From positions 1 through 31,213 of the forward strand of contig JBMSMG010000014.1 of the NCBI GenBank assembly GCA_049421025.1: DNA of 31,213 bases. Reading direction: 5' to 3'. Both the position numbers and the translations under genes were made by a program. The notes under the pieces are model-generated. The model did not search any database, was not told the DNA's origin, and saw nothing but the letters and a program-made list of their open reading frames with translations. This document shows positions 7,601 through 14,804 of this stretch, piece after piece (positions within the stretch are counted from its first letter, which is position 1; each line of letters opens with the position of its first letter). This stretch comes from RGUW01 sp049421025. Lineage in GTDB: Bacteria; Cyanobacteriota; Cyanobacteriia; PCC-6307; Cyanobiaceae.

Positions 7601-8281
7601 TTGCCCGAGATCCCAGACGAGGTGCGCCAGGCCGGCCTTGAGGCGCTGCAGGCCGAACTGCGCAGCCTGCAGGCCCGCATGGAGGCGCTCGAGCCGGTCA
7701 ACATGCTCGCCCTTGAAGAGCTTGAGCAGCTCGAGCAACGCTTGGCCGAACTCGAAGGGCGCCTGGACGTACTCAGCAAGGAGCGCGAAGAGCTGCTGCT
7801 GCGCATCGAAACAGTGGCAACCCTGCGCCAGGAGGCCTTCATGGAGGCCTTCACCGCTGTCGACGGACACTTCCGCACGATCTTTGCTGGCCTCTCCGAT
7901 GGCGAAGGCCACCTGCAGCTCGAGAACCCCGAATCACCCCTTGATGGCGGCCTGACCCTGGTGGCCCATCCCAAGGGCAAGGCGGTGCGCCGCCTGGCGG
8001 CCATGAGCGGCGGCGAAAAATCGCTCACCGCGCTCAGCTTTCTGTTTGCCCTGCAGCGCTTTCGGCCATCGCCCTTTTATGCCCTCGACGAGGTCGACAG
8101 CTTTCTCGATGGAGTCAATGTCGAGAGGCTCGCGGCGCTGATTGCCAGCCAAGCCGATGAAGCCCAGTTCTTGGTGGTGAGCCACCGCCGGCCCATGATT
8201 GCCGCCTCGAGCCGGACCATCGGCGTCACCCAGGCCCGAGGCGCCCACACCCAGGTGGTGGGATTACCGCCTGCTGCCTGA
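4673..8281 (+). CDS. smc: Chromosome segregation ATPase SMC
   Basis: A 1202-residue structural maintenance of chromosomes protein, the ATPase core of bacterial condensin, which organises and segregates the chromosome with ScpA/ScpB. The Walker A motif GPNGSGKS is at residues 32-39. It is followed by a long Glu/Gln/Leu-rich coiled coil, a hinge (about 528-690, ending MTGGSLQQRSG), the return coil, then the signature MSGGEKS near 1111 and Walker B FYALDEVDSFLDG near 1135, and a D-loop/H-loop region ending VVSHRRPMI. The start is TTG at 4673; the next residues (VHINQVELSHFKSFGG) match the family N-terminus exactly where expected, so no upstream ATG is needed. The hinge carries a Gly/Ala/Ser-rich insertion around residues 604-625. 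scpA and scpB are not in the window. The next gene follows after 59 bases. Confidence 0.97.
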   Translation: MVHINQVELSHFKSFGGSMTIPLEQGFTVVTGPNGSGKSNILDAVLFCLGLASSRGMRAERLPDLINSAVLKSGRAAETVVSVRFDLSDWQPDEAEAGLEAPAEGPWIKPGQSEWTVSRKLRVAPGGTYASSFSADGEPCNLQQLQTQLRRLRVDPEGSNVVMQGDVTRIVSMSARDRRGIIDELAGVALFDSRIEQTRSKLDAVYESQERCGIVQQELLASRAKLERDCARARTYQELRQRHSTGRLQEQVLVFEEGRRQLEELGRRQLALTQQQSTTRSAIETAEAQLGEANKALEALQAEVRALGEDQLIAVQAELAGLEASGRELARQADKHQRDAEELQRQRHELAHLQGELRTQQQALNTADDAAELQQAEAACTAAEAAVELSRRRLGEVAGRSGSWLEEQKQRSQQRQQIAEQLGPLEAEQQQLLERLRQQHERLAELSDEASSELSSNQSAQEQLASVDGEWQTVLQALQNAQQQVQELAEELALQQRTRSRLEQEQATLEREIARLDSRRETLQESRGTGALRVLLEAGLDGIHGPIAQLGEVDERLRVALEVAAGARLAQVVVDDDRIAARAIELLKQKRAGRLTFLPLNKIRGGGSTSASGAAALQRGGAASGGAGLIGKAVDLVRYEPVYAEVFRYVFGDTLVFDNLASARTELGRHRAVTLDGELLEKTGAMTGGSLQQRSGQLGFGRSSDGDDAAPLRQRLLELGESLVACQRREAEVGQQLERVRPALLQRQQRQAALEAERAAAQRNLSPLQQRQQQLEQRLEQLRGQITADQRRQQQLEQLLAPLQQQRSALEQAEQSAQATGDADRWAGLQQELEAADAALAAARAQRDGLLASRRERGLAAERLRSQLEASSADEQRLVEAVEALVAERNRWKEQQQSDQQRRTQLEAQQTELQTRFGEKRRQRDAAEAQLASQRQTLQQQQWELTRLGEELTALAEQQRSESLRVEQLERELPDPLPEIPDEVRQAGLEALQAELRSLQARMEALEPVNMLALEELEQLEQRLAELEGRLDVLSKEREELLLRIETVATLRQEAFMEAFTAVDGHFRTIFAGLSDGEGHLQLENPESPLDGGLTLVAHPKGKAVRRLAAMSGGEKSLTALSFLFALQRFRPSPFYALDEVDSFLDGVNVERLAALIASQADEAQFLVVSHRRPMIAASSRTIGVTQARGAHTQVVGLPPAA

Positions 8282-8340
8282 GCGAGCGGCTTACGTCACA
8301 ATGACGCGATGGGTCTGAACGCCCACCAGCGCCACAGCAT

Positions 8341-9321
8341 TTGACCTCTTCGATTCCCCCTTCTGCGGATCCGGGCACCGGGGCTCCGAGCGATCGCCTC
8401 TGGTTGCGCTCAGAGCTGATGGGCACCCAGGTGATCACCCGCGACACGGGCCGCCGGCTGGGGGTGGTCGGCGAGGTGGTGGTCGATATCGACCGCCGCG
8501 AAGTGGTCGCGCTCGGGCTGCGCGACAACCCGTTGACCCGCTTTTTGCCGGGCCTGCCGCGCTGGATGCCGCTGGATCGCATCCGCCAGGTGGGCGATGT
8601 GATTTTGGTGGATTCAGCCGATTCGCTGGCCGAGGGGTTCAACCCCGAGCGCTACAGCAAGGTGATCAACTGCCAGGTGATCACCGAATCGGGCGAAACC
8701 CTAGGCCGGGTGCTGGGCTTTAGCTTCGACATCGAAACCGGCGAGCTGACCACTTTGGTGCTGGGTGCTGTCGGCGTGCCCCTGCTGGGCGAGGGGGTGC
8801 TGAGCACCTGGGAGCTCACGGTCGAGGAGATCGTCAGCAGCGGGCCCGACCGCATCATTGTTTACGAAGGAGCCGAAGACAAGCTCAAGCAGCTCGGCAC
8901 TGGACTGCTTGAAAAGCTCGGCATTGGCGGCCCCAGCTGGGAGCAAGAGGAGCGCGAGCGCTACCGCGTGGGCATGGTGCCGGTTGAGAACCAGCTGGCT
9001 CCAGGTCAACCCAGCGCAGCCGAACAACGCCGCATTCAACCGGCCAGCACGCAGGCCTTCAGCCCTGACGAGGAGCTCGACTACGTCGAACTCGATGAGC
9101 GGCGCGAACGGGAGCCCCTGCGCCAACGGCGCTACCTCGATGAGCCCGAAGCCGAGCGCGACTACAGCCGTGAGAGCTATGGCGATACGCGTTATGCAGA
9201 CGAGCGTTACAGCGAGGCCGAGCGCGAGCAACCACCCCGCCCCTTGCCGCGGCGGGAGCCCCGCTACGACAACCGCGAACCCCTGGATGTCGAGCCCGAG
9301 CCTCTCGACGATCCCTGGTGA
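8341..9321 (+). CDS. PRC-barrel domain protein with charged C-terminal tail
   Basis: A 326-residue soluble protein. Two PRC-barrel-like repeats occupy about residues 22-95 (LRSELMGTQVITRDTGRRLG) and 105-180 (VINCQVITESGETLG). PRC barrels occur in the photosynthetic reaction-centre H subunit and in RimM and generally mediate protein contacts. From about residue 230 the chain becomes low-complexity, rich in Arg, Glu, Tyr and Pro, and is likely disordered. The start is TTG at 8341: the PRC domain begins almost at once, and no ATG lies upstream in frame. It sits 59 bases after smc on the same strand and is probably cotranscribed. Function is unknown. Confidence 0.8.
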   Translation: MTSSIPPSADPGTGAPSDRLWLRSELMGTQVITRDTGRRLGVVGEVVVDIDRREVVALGLRDNPLTRFLPGLPRWMPLDRIRQVGDVILVDSADSLAEGFNPERYSKVINCQVITESGETLGRVLGFSFDIETGELTTLVLGAVGVPLLGEGVLSTWELTVEEIVSSGPDRIIVYEGAEDKLKQLGTGLLEKLGIGGPSWEQEERERYRVGMVPVENQLAPGQPSAAEQRRIQPASTQAFSPDEELDYVELDERREREPLRQRRYLDEPEAERDYSRESYGDTRYADERYSEAEREQPPRPLPRREPRYDNREPLDVEPEPLDDPW

Positions 9322-9336
9322 GCTCGCTCAGGCCGC

Positions 9337-9804
9337 TCAGCGGGCCTGAAAATCAAGCGACAGCGAGTTGACGCAGTAACGCTGGCCGGTCGGTGCCGGA
9401 CCGTCGTTAAACACATGGCCGAGGTGCGCATCGCAGCTGCTGCAGCGGATCTCGGTGCGCACCATGCCGTGGCTGCGGTCGACCAGGGTGGTGATGGCAT
9501 CGGCACTGACCCCGTCCCAGAAGCTGGGCCAGCCGGTGCCCGAATCGAATTTGGTGGCTGAGCTGAACAGCTCGGCCCCGCAGCAAACGCAGCGGTACAT
9601 GCCATGGACTTTGTGGTTCCAGTAGGCACCGGTGAAGGCCCGCTCGGTCCCGCCAAGACGGGCTACCGCAAACTGTTCAGCGGTGAGGCGCTCGCGCCAC
9701 TGCTGCTGATCGGCCTCGAGGCTGCGGGGCAGACCGCTGGGCAAGCCACAGGCCGATCCTGCTGCCGTCTCCGCCTGCGAGGGGTTCTGCGCTGCTTCGG
9801 CCAT
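9337..9804 (-). CDS. msrB: Peptide-methionine (R)-S-oxide reductase MsrB
   Basis: A 155-residue methionine sulfoxide reductase B that repairs the R-sulfoxide of oxidised methionine. Both zinc-binding CxxC pairs are present (CVCCGAELF near residue 75 and CSSCDAHLGH near residue 122), as is the invariant substrate loop GWPSFW and the catalytic cysteine in RYCVNSLSLDF near the C-terminus. The N-terminal 30 residues are a poorly conserved extension with no clear transit or signal character. I took ATG 9804 (MAEAAQNPS). The gene lies 25 bases after the LpxB-like gene on the same strand, probably in one transcript, and runs convergent to the PRC-barrel gene with 15 bases between stops. Confidence 0.95.
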   Translation of the reverse strand: MAEAAQNPSQAETAAGSACGLPSGLPRSLEADQQQWRERLTAEQFAVARLGGTERAFTGAYWNHKVHGMYRCVCCGAELFSSATKFDSGTGWPSFWDGVSADAITTLVDRSHGMVRTEIRCSSCDAHLGHVFNDGPAPTGQRYCVNSLSLDFQAR

Positions 9805-9829
9805 GGTTGTCAACCTGCTCGGCCGCACC

Positions 9830-11098
9830 CTAGACAGCAGACGCCGGCGGCAGCAGCTCCACCACAAGATCGGCCAGAGCAGCAACGGCACCGGGCTGGC
9901 CCCGCAAGCTGCGCAGGTCGTCGCGCATGCCCGCCAAACGCTCGGGCTGCGCCAACCAGTCGGCCGCCTCAGCGGCGATCTGGCTCGGCGTGATCGTGCC
10001 AACGCGCTCGGGCACCACGGCGCGCCCGGCGGCGATGTTGGGCCAGGCCAGAAAACCCCGATGGCGCATTCGCCAGGCGGTGAGGGCCAGACCCACAAGC
10101 CAGCGCAGCAGCGGCAGCCGAGCCAGCAGTCCTAGAGCTCCGTCCCAGGCCTGCATCACCTGCAGATGCTGGGTCGGAACCAGCACAATCATGGGCACCC
10201 CCAGCGCCCCCAGCTCGGCGGTGTTGGCTCCGACGGTGGTCAGGGCCAGGGCACATTGGCTCAGGGGACCATGGGCCGGATGCTCACACAGCAGCTCGAT
10301 GCAGGTTCCAGCAGGGGTGACCAAGCGTGGCTGCGGCTGCGCCTCCAGCCGCGGGGTCCCGCCGCTGTAGTGGTGCTGCAGTGGATTGCCTGGCCCCGCA
10401 TAGGCGAGCAGCTCTTCGATGCTGGTGGTTGGAGCCACCGGCAGCAGAAAACGGCACTGGGGCCGCAGCGCCGCCAGGCGATCGGCGGCCTCCAGCAAAA
10501 AGGGCACACCGACTTGCAACTTGGCCCGTTTGGAGCCCGGCAGCAGCGCCACCCACTCACCGCTTGGCAAAGGATCTGTACTGCGCGAGCGATCCGAAAG
10601 ATCGGCCATCAGATCGCCCACCACGGTGCAGCGCTGCTGCAGCCGCCTGGGCAGCCGAGAGGCCACCGCGGGACCCATGGCAGCGACGCGATCGTTCCAC
10701 TGGGGCCAGCGCGCCACCCACTCGGCATAGGTGAGGTGCCGGTAGCCCAACCGCGCAGACAGCAGCACCGTCCAGAACTGATCGCCCCCCAGAAACACCA
10801 CCAGACCCTGCTTGGGCCAAGGGCCATACCGCCAGGGACGAAGCAACAGGCTCCAAAAACGCTTGGCGGGCTGAATGCGATCAAACAGGCCCCACGCAGC
10901 CGCGACCCGATGCTCAACACCGGTGGCATTGGGGCAAGGCACCAGCACCAGATCGAGCGACCAAGGCGATGCCCCATCGCGAGGCCGTAGCGGCATCTTG
11001 CGATGCAGCTGCTCGGCAAGGGGCCTAACCCAGGTGGTCAGCTCGCCAGGCCCATTGCTGACCAGCACGAGCGCCGCTGGTGCAGAAGGACTGGCCAT
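9830..11098 (-). CDS. Lipid-A-disaccharide synthase-related glycosyltransferase
   Basis: A 422-residue GT-B fold protein related to LpxB, of the type cyanobacteria annotate as lipid-A-disaccharide synthase-related. Features seen are the N-terminal VSNGPGELTTWVRPLAEQL block, where the Gly-Glu pair marks the acceptor-side loop of LpxB, the central LLPGSKRAKL motif at about residue 185 (the nucleotide-sugar-binding turn of GT-B enzymes), and TTVGANTAELGALGVPMIVLVP near residue 305, the conserved Glu-containing donor site. True LpxB is around 380 residues and clusters with other lpx genes, none of which is here, so the acceptor is uncertain. The ATG at 11098 is only 10 bases from the 3' end of tRNA-Leu and has no Shine-Dalgarno. 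Confidence 0.75.
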   Translation of the reverse strand: MASPSAPAALVLVSNGPGELTTWVRPLAEQLHRKMPLRPRDGASPWSLDLVLVPCPNATGVEHRVAAAWGLFDRIQPAKRFWSLLLRPWRYGPWPKQGLVVFLGGDQFWTVLLSARLGYRHLTYAEWVARWPQWNDRVAAMGPAVASRLPRRLQQRCTVVGDLMADLSDRSRSTDPLPSGEWVALLPGSKRAKLQVGVPFLLEAADRLAALRPQCRFLLPVAPTTSIEELLAYAGPGNPLQHHYSGGTPRLEAQPQPRLVTPAGTCIELLCEHPAHGPLSQCALALTTVGANTAELGALGVPMIVLVPTQHLQVMQAWDGALGLLARLPLLRWLVGLALTAWRMRHRGFLAWPNIAAGRAVVPERVGTITPSQIAAEAADWLAQPERLAGMRDDLRSLRGQPGAVAALADLVVELLPPASAV

Positions 11099-11108
11099 CA
11101 AAAAGACA

Positions 11109-11190
11109 TGCGGATGGCGAGACTTGAACTCGCAAGGCCGAAGCCACACGCCCCTCAAACGTGCGTGTCTACCAATTCCACCACATCCGC
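11109..11190 (-). tRNA. tRNA-Leu (anticodon GAG)
   Basis: An 82-nt class II tRNA gene. The acceptor stem is GCGGATG (5' end at 11190) with CATCCGC (11110-11116 on the plus strand as GCGGATG), and the discriminator is A at 11109. The D-loop AATTGGTAGACAC and the T-arm GAGTTCAAGTCTC are intact, and a long variable arm (about GGCTTCGGCC) marks it as Leu. The anticodon stem CACGT/GCGTG encloses the loop TTGAGGG, giving anticodon GAG, which reads CUC and CUU. CCA is not encoded. The LpxB-like gene follows after 10 bases. Confidence 0.95.
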
Positions 11191-11231
11191 GTGGTTGCCC
11201 CCAGCGGCCAAGGCTGCTGCAGGCGAGCTGC

Positions 11232-11237
11232 AATATA
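11232..11237 (-). promoter_or_regulatory. Candidate -10 box for tRNA-Leu
   Basis: TATATT on the minus strand, about 42 bases upstream of the tRNA 5' end, in an otherwise GC-rich 166-base divergent spacer (11191-11356) shared with accC. No clear -35 box was seen. The rest of the spacer shows no other recognisable feature, apart from a weak GATACA (about 11311) that could serve accC. Confidence 0.3.
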
Positions 11238-11356
11238 CCGAGCGGCCTGACCCCAGCTTTGGATGGGGCTGCGATTGCCGCGCGCTGCGACGGCCGCGTC
11301 AGTGAGCGCTGATACAGTCCGCTGCGGCCCTGAGCGCTGAGTCCAGCCCACCGCGG

Positions 11357-12709
11357 ATGCCCATCGGCAAGTTGCTGATCGCCAACCGAGGCGAAATTGC
11401 CCTACGGATTCTGCGCAGCTGCCGCGAGCTCGGCATCGCCACGGTCGCGATCTACAGCACCGTTGATCGCAATGCTCTGCACGTGCAGCTGGCCGATGAA
11501 GCCGTCTGCGTTGGCGAGGCTCCCAGCAGCAAGAGCTACCTCAACATTCCGAACATCATCGCGGCGGCCATCTCTAGAGGCGCCGATGCCATTCACCCCG
11601 GCTACGGGTTTTTGGCCGAAAACGATCGCTTTGCCGAAATCTGCCAGGACCACGGCCTGATTTTTGTGGGCCCGTCGCCCGAGTCGATCCGCTCGATGGG
11701 CGACAAATCGACCGCCAAGGCCACCATGCAACAGGTGGGCGTGCCGACCATCCCCGGCAGCGAGGGGCTGCTCGACGACCATCAGCAGGCCGCCGCTCTC
11801 GCCCAGCAGATGGGCTACCCCGTCATGATCAAGGCCACCGCTGGCGGAGGCGGCCGGGGCATGCGCCTGGTGCCGTCAGCTGATCAGCTTGAGGGTCTGT
11901 TCAAGGCAGCCCAGGGCGAGGCCGAAGCCGCCTTTGGCAACCCAGGGCTCTACATGGAGAAATTTGTCGACCGGCCCCGCCACGTCGAAGTGCAGGTGCT
12001 GGCTGACCGCCACGGCAATGTGGTGCACTTGGGGGAGCGCGACTGCTCGATCCAGCGGCGCCACCAAAAGCTTCTCGAAGAGGCTCCCAGCACAGCTGTG
12101 ACCCCAGAGCTCAGGCAGCAGATGGGCGAGGCCGCCGTGGCTGCAGCCCGCAGCATCGGCTACGAGGGCGCCGGCACCGTGGAGTTCCTGGTGGACCGCA
12201 GCGGCGCGTTTTATTTCATGGAGATGAACACCCGCATTCAGGTCGAGCATCCGGTCACCGAGGTGGTCACCGGGGTCGATCTAATCGCCGAGCAGCTGCG
12301 CATCGCTGGTGGCGAGCCGATCAGCGTCAACCAGAGCGACATCCACCTCAATGGTCACGCCATTGAGGTGCGCATCAACGCCGAGGATCCGCGCCAGAAC
12401 TTCAGGCCTGCACCCGGCAAGATCACCGGCTGGCTGCCCCCGGGAGGTCCAGGCGTGCGCATCGATAGCCACGTCTACACGGGCTATGAGATCCCGCCCT
12501 TTTATGACTCGTTGATCGGCAAACTGATCGTCTGGGGCGTCGACCGCGAGCATGCCCTCAAACGGCTGCGGCGGGCCCTGTCGGAGTGTGCCATCACCGG
12601 CATTCCAACCACGATCGACTTTCACCTGGCCCTGCTCGATCGCCCTGAATTCCAAAGGGGCGATGTGCACACCAAGTTTGTTGAGCAAGACATGCTTCCT
12701 CAATCCTGA
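11357..12709 (+). CDS. accC: Acetyl-CoA carboxylase, biotin carboxylase subunit
   Basis: A 450-residue biotin carboxylase that carboxylates biotin on BCCP with ATP and bicarbonate, the first half of the committed step of fatty-acid synthesis. The length and order match E. coli AccC: N-terminal preATP-grasp (KLLIANRGEIALRILRSCRELGI), ATP-grasp domain with the glycine-rich loop KATAGGGGRGM near residue 159, the catalytic and metal region FMEMNTRIQVEHPVTEVVTG near residues 285-305, and a C-terminal domain ending near GIPTTIDFH. The ATG at 11357 fits the family start exactly. It stands alone, divergent from tRNA-Leu and without accB beside it, as is common in cyanobacteria. Confidence 0.98.
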   Translation: MPIGKLLIANRGEIALRILRSCRELGIATVAIYSTVDRNALHVQLADEAVCVGEAPSSKSYLNIPNIIAAAISRGADAIHPGYGFLAENDRFAEICQDHGLIFVGPSPESIRSMGDKSTAKATMQQVGVPTIPGSEGLLDDHQQAAALAQQMGYPVMIKATAGGGGRGMRLVPSADQLEGLFKAAQGEAEAAFGNPGLYMEKFVDRPRHVEVQVLADRHGNVVHLGERDCSIQRRHQKLLEEAPSTAVTPELRQQMGEAAVAAARSIGYEGAGTVEFLVDRSGAFYFMEMNTRIQVEHPVTEVVTGVDLIAEQLRIAGGEPISVNQSDIHLNGHAIEVRINAEDPRQNFRPAPGKITGWLPPGGPGVRIDSHVYTGYEIPPFYDSLIGKLIVWGVDREHALKRLRRALSECAITGIPTTIDFHLALLDRPEFQRGDVHTKFVEQDMLPQS

Positions 12710-12745
12710 GGGGCACTACCCGCAGGCTGAGTACAGCGTCCAGAT

Positions 12746-13051
12746 TCAGCCGATCTGCTGGCTGCGCAGCATCAGCTGGGTGATCAATCCCTGCTGACCG
12801 ACCAGCAGTTCACGCAGCAGGCTGATCAAACCGACCCAGACCACCGGGGTTACATCGACCCCGCCAATCGGCTGAATCAGGCGGCGCGTGGGGGCCAGCA
12901 GGGGTTCGGTGGGGGCCCCGATCAGACGCATCGCACCTTGGTTGAGATCGATCTGGGGGTACCAGGTGAGCACGATCCGAAACAGAAACAGCAGCGTCCA
13001 GCCGGCCAGCAGCAGGCCCAGGGCCAAATGAAGCATCGGCAGCGGCGTCAC
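12746..13051 (-). CDS. YggT family membrane protein
   Basis: A 101-residue protein with two transmembrane segments separated by the YggT signature: the first helix leads into TWYPQIDLNQGAMRLIGAPTEPLLAPTRRLIQPIGGVDVTPVVW, of which the proline/arginine-rich PTEPLLAPTRRLI block is diagnostic. Cyanobacterial and plastid members (YlmG/CCB3-like) are linked to nucleoid and thylakoid organisation or cytochrome b6 maturation. The start is GTG at 13051; an ATG at 13036 (MLHLALG) is an alternative and would lose five residues. It is convergent with accC (36 bases between stops) and divergent from psbX. Confidence 0.85.
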   Translation of the reverse strand: MTPLPMLHLALGLLLAGWTLLFLFRIVLTWYPQIDLNQGAMRLIGAPTEPLLAPTRRLIQPIGGVDVTPVVWVGLISLLRELLVGQQGLITQLMLRSQQIG

Positions 13052-13085
13052 AAAGCTCTAAGCAGATCGCAACCAAGCCTAGGAA

Positions 13086-13112
13086 GCCGCGATCACTGCC
13101 TAAGATCGCGGC
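13086..13112. promoter_or_regulatory. Inverted repeat over the candidate psbX -10 region
   Basis: A perfect 9-bp inverted repeat, GCCGCGATC (13086-13094) and GATCGCGGC (13104-13112), with a 9-base spacer. A possible -10 box TAAGAT (13101-13106) overlaps the right arm, 36 bases before the psbX ATG. The repeat sits in the 90-base spacer shared with yggT. It could be an operator, or a hairpin in the psbX leader if transcription starts further upstream. No T-run follows it, so it is not a terminator. Confidence 0.4.
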
Positions 13113-13141
13113 ACTGATCGCACAAGCAGCAGCAAGCGGCC

Positions 13142-13264
13142 ATGACCCCTTCCCTCGCCAACTTTCTCAGCAGCCTCGTGTGGGGAGCCGTGATCGTGGT
13201 GGTGCCCATCAGTGTTGCGCTGGTGCTGATCAGCCAGAACGATCGCGTCGACCGCAAGCTCTGA
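13142..13264 (+). CDS. psbX: Photosystem II reaction centre X protein
   Basis: A 40-residue protein, MTPSLANFLSSLVWGAVIVV continuing into one transmembrane helix and ending SQNDRVDRKL. This is the PsbX pattern: a short polar N-terminus beginning TPSL, a single helix with VPI in the middle, and a conserved C-terminal (S)Q.D.V.R tail. PsbX is a peripheral single-helix subunit of photosystem II near cytochrome b559 and the QB site. The start is ATG 13142; length matches the family (about 39-41). ycf66 follows on the same strand after 67 bases. Confidence 0.93.
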   Translation: MTPSLANFLSSLVWGAVIVVVPISVALVLISQNDRVDRKL

Positions 13265-13331
13265 TCAGCCGGCCCAGCCCAGGCCTGGACCTGTCCTTAG
13301 ACTGGCTTGATTCATGCCACGGTGAAACCGC

Positions 13332-14249
13332 GTGGTTAACGCCAGCCTCAATTGGGCCAGCATCGTTGGCATCGTGCTCGCCGTCGGCGGTGCCCTGCTG
13401 TATTTCATGCGCAGCTTCAAACCTGCGCTGGCCCGCGACTACGACGTCTTTTTTGCCGCTGTTGGACTGCTGTGCGGCGGGATCCTGTTTTTTCAGGGCT
13501 GGCGACTCGATCCGATCCTTCAGTTCGGTCAGTTCCTGCTGGCTGGCACAACAGTCTTCTTTGCCTATGAGAGCGTGCGGCTGCGCGGTGTGACCACCGA
13601 ACAGGCCAGGCGCTCCTCGTACTTTGACGATGACGAGCCGGCCGGTCCGTTTCGGCCCCAAATGGGAGGCCGAAGCTGGGATGGAGGCGCCGATCGTTTC
13701 GACGAACCCGAGCCGATTCGCCGCCGCATCCGCTCGCGCGATGACGACGAGGCCGACGACTTTTACCGGCCAAGGCGGGCCACGAGCCGGGCGGCGATTC
13801 CCGAGCGAGCCGCCAGTCGGCGCGATCAGTCGGCCGATTGGGACAGCCCACCGCCGCCAAGCGGCCGCAGTGAACCTCGCTACAACGCTGATCGCAGCAG
13901 CGAGCGCAGTGGCACTAGCGACTTTGGCGCCAGGCGCCGCGAACGCGATGCGCGCGTTGAACCGCGCCGCGGCAGTCGCATGGCCCCCGGCGATGAGACC
14001 ATGCCACGCTCCAGCCGGCGCGGCCCCGCAGCTGGCAGCGCTGGAGTAGGAGGCCCCGCCATGGCTGCTGCCCCCCGTGCACCCCAGGGTGAGCCGATGC
14101 GCAGCAGCCGCGACAACCGAACCAGCAATGAGATCAGCGATGCCGAATTTCGCCCGGTCACAGAGCAAAAAAGCGGCACTGGCAGTGGCAGCGCGCAGTC
14201 AGAGCGGCCCGAGCGTCCGCGCGACAACAGCTCTCGTTTCGACGACTGA
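13332..14249 (+). CDS. ycf66: Ycf66 family protein
   Basis: A 305-residue protein. The first 95 residues are the conserved Ycf66 membrane domain: three hydrophobic segments containing NWASIVGIVLAVGGALLYF, RDYDVFFAAVGLLCGGILFFQGWRLD (split here by the family DYD motif) and QFLLAGTTVFFAYESVRLRG. The remaining 210 residues are a low-complexity, highly charged tail rich in Arg, Asp, Ser and Pro, and probably disordered. Ycf66 occurs in cyanobacteria and some plastids and its function is unknown. The start is GTG 13332, which puts the membrane domain at the family position. The stop is immediately followed by the TTG start of the next gene. Confidence 0.9.
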   Translation: MVNASLNWASIVGIVLAVGGALLYFMRSFKPALARDYDVFFAAVGLLCGGILFFQGWRLDPILQFGQFLLAGTTVFFAYESVRLRGVTTEQARRSSYFDDDEPAGPFRPQMGGRSWDGGADRFDEPEPIRRRIRSRDDDEADDFYRPRRATSRAAIPERAASRRDQSADWDSPPPPSGRSEPRYNADRSSERSGTSDFGARRRERDARVEPRRGSRMAPGDETMPRSSRRGPAAGSAGVGGPAMAAAPRAPQGEPMRSSRDNRTSNEISDAEFRPVTEQKSGTGSGSAQSERPERPRDNSSRFDD

Positions 14250-14804
14250 TTGGCCAGCCCCAGATCGCGGCTGATCGCCTGTTGCGGCGCGCTCCTAGGC
14301 GCGCTTGCCCTGAGCTCCTGCACGGGATTGGGCAATCGACAGGCAGCTCCCCCTGCAAGCCTGGGAGCCAGCCAACAGCGGCGCGAACCCGCCCTGAGCG
14401 GCAACGGGCGCCTGTTGGCCAGCATTGTTGATGACAGCGGCCGCAGCTCGGTGCTGTTGCAGGAGCAGCCCAGCGGACGGGTCATCGCCCTGCGCCACCT
14501 GCGCGGCCATCGGCCCCACAGCTCACCGGCGCTGAGCTGGAACGGCCGCTATCTCGCCCTGTTGCTACTGCAGGGCGGGCAGAGCGTGGCCGCGATCGAA
14601 GACCGGCTCAGCGGCCAGCTGCATCGTCTGCCGGCCCCCAATGGGGCCAAGATCGAGCGGCTCAGCCTCGCCCCCGATGGCCAGACCCTGGCCCTGCAAG
14701 TGCTGCAGGGCGGGCAACAACGGGTGCAGGTGTTTGACCTCAGCGGTGTGCTCGAGCCCGACCGACCCGGCGGGCAGCGCAGCAGCAACCCAGCCGCCCC
14801 ATGA
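14250..14804 (+). CDS. TolB-like lipoprotein 1
   Basis: A 184-residue putative lipoprotein. Residues 1-26 form a signal peptide with lipobox LSSC, so Cys would be lipidated. The body has repeated short blocks of the type seen in TolB/WD40-like propellers: NGRLLASIVDDSGRSSVLLQ, NGRYLALLLLQGG, DGQTLALQVLQGGQQRVQVF. Only about three blades are present, too few for a closed six-blade TolB propeller, so it may be a partial propeller or may pair with the next gene product. The TTG start directly abuts the ycf66 stop, and the stop overlaps the next start as ATGA, indicating one operon with translational coupling. Confidence 0.75.
   Translation: MASPRSRLIACCGALLGALALSSCTGLGNRQAAPPASLGASQQRREPALSGNGRLLASIVDDSGRSSVLLQEQPSGRVIALRHLRGHRPHSSPALSWNGRYLALLLLQGGQSVAAIEDRLSGQLHRLPAPNGAKIERLSLAPDGQTLALQVLQGGQQRVQVFDLSGVLEPDRPGGQRSSNPAAP

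Noticed and set aside
5400..7800. Repeated CAGCAG/CTCGAG-like words that look like DNA repeats
   Set aside because: They reflect heptad-rich Gln-Leu-Glu coiled-coil coding with a strong GC codon preference, not a nucleotide-level repeat.
8390..8397. GCGATCGC octamers (also at 17261, 21669, 26044, 29307) considered as regulatory sites
   Set aside because: This is HIP1, very frequent throughout many cyanobacterial genomes, here mostly within coding sequence; used only as a taxonomic hint.
13230..14168. A 312-codon minus-strand frame opposite ycf66
   Set aside because: Produced by the low-complexity charged tail of ycf66 read backwards; no start signal or family resemblance.
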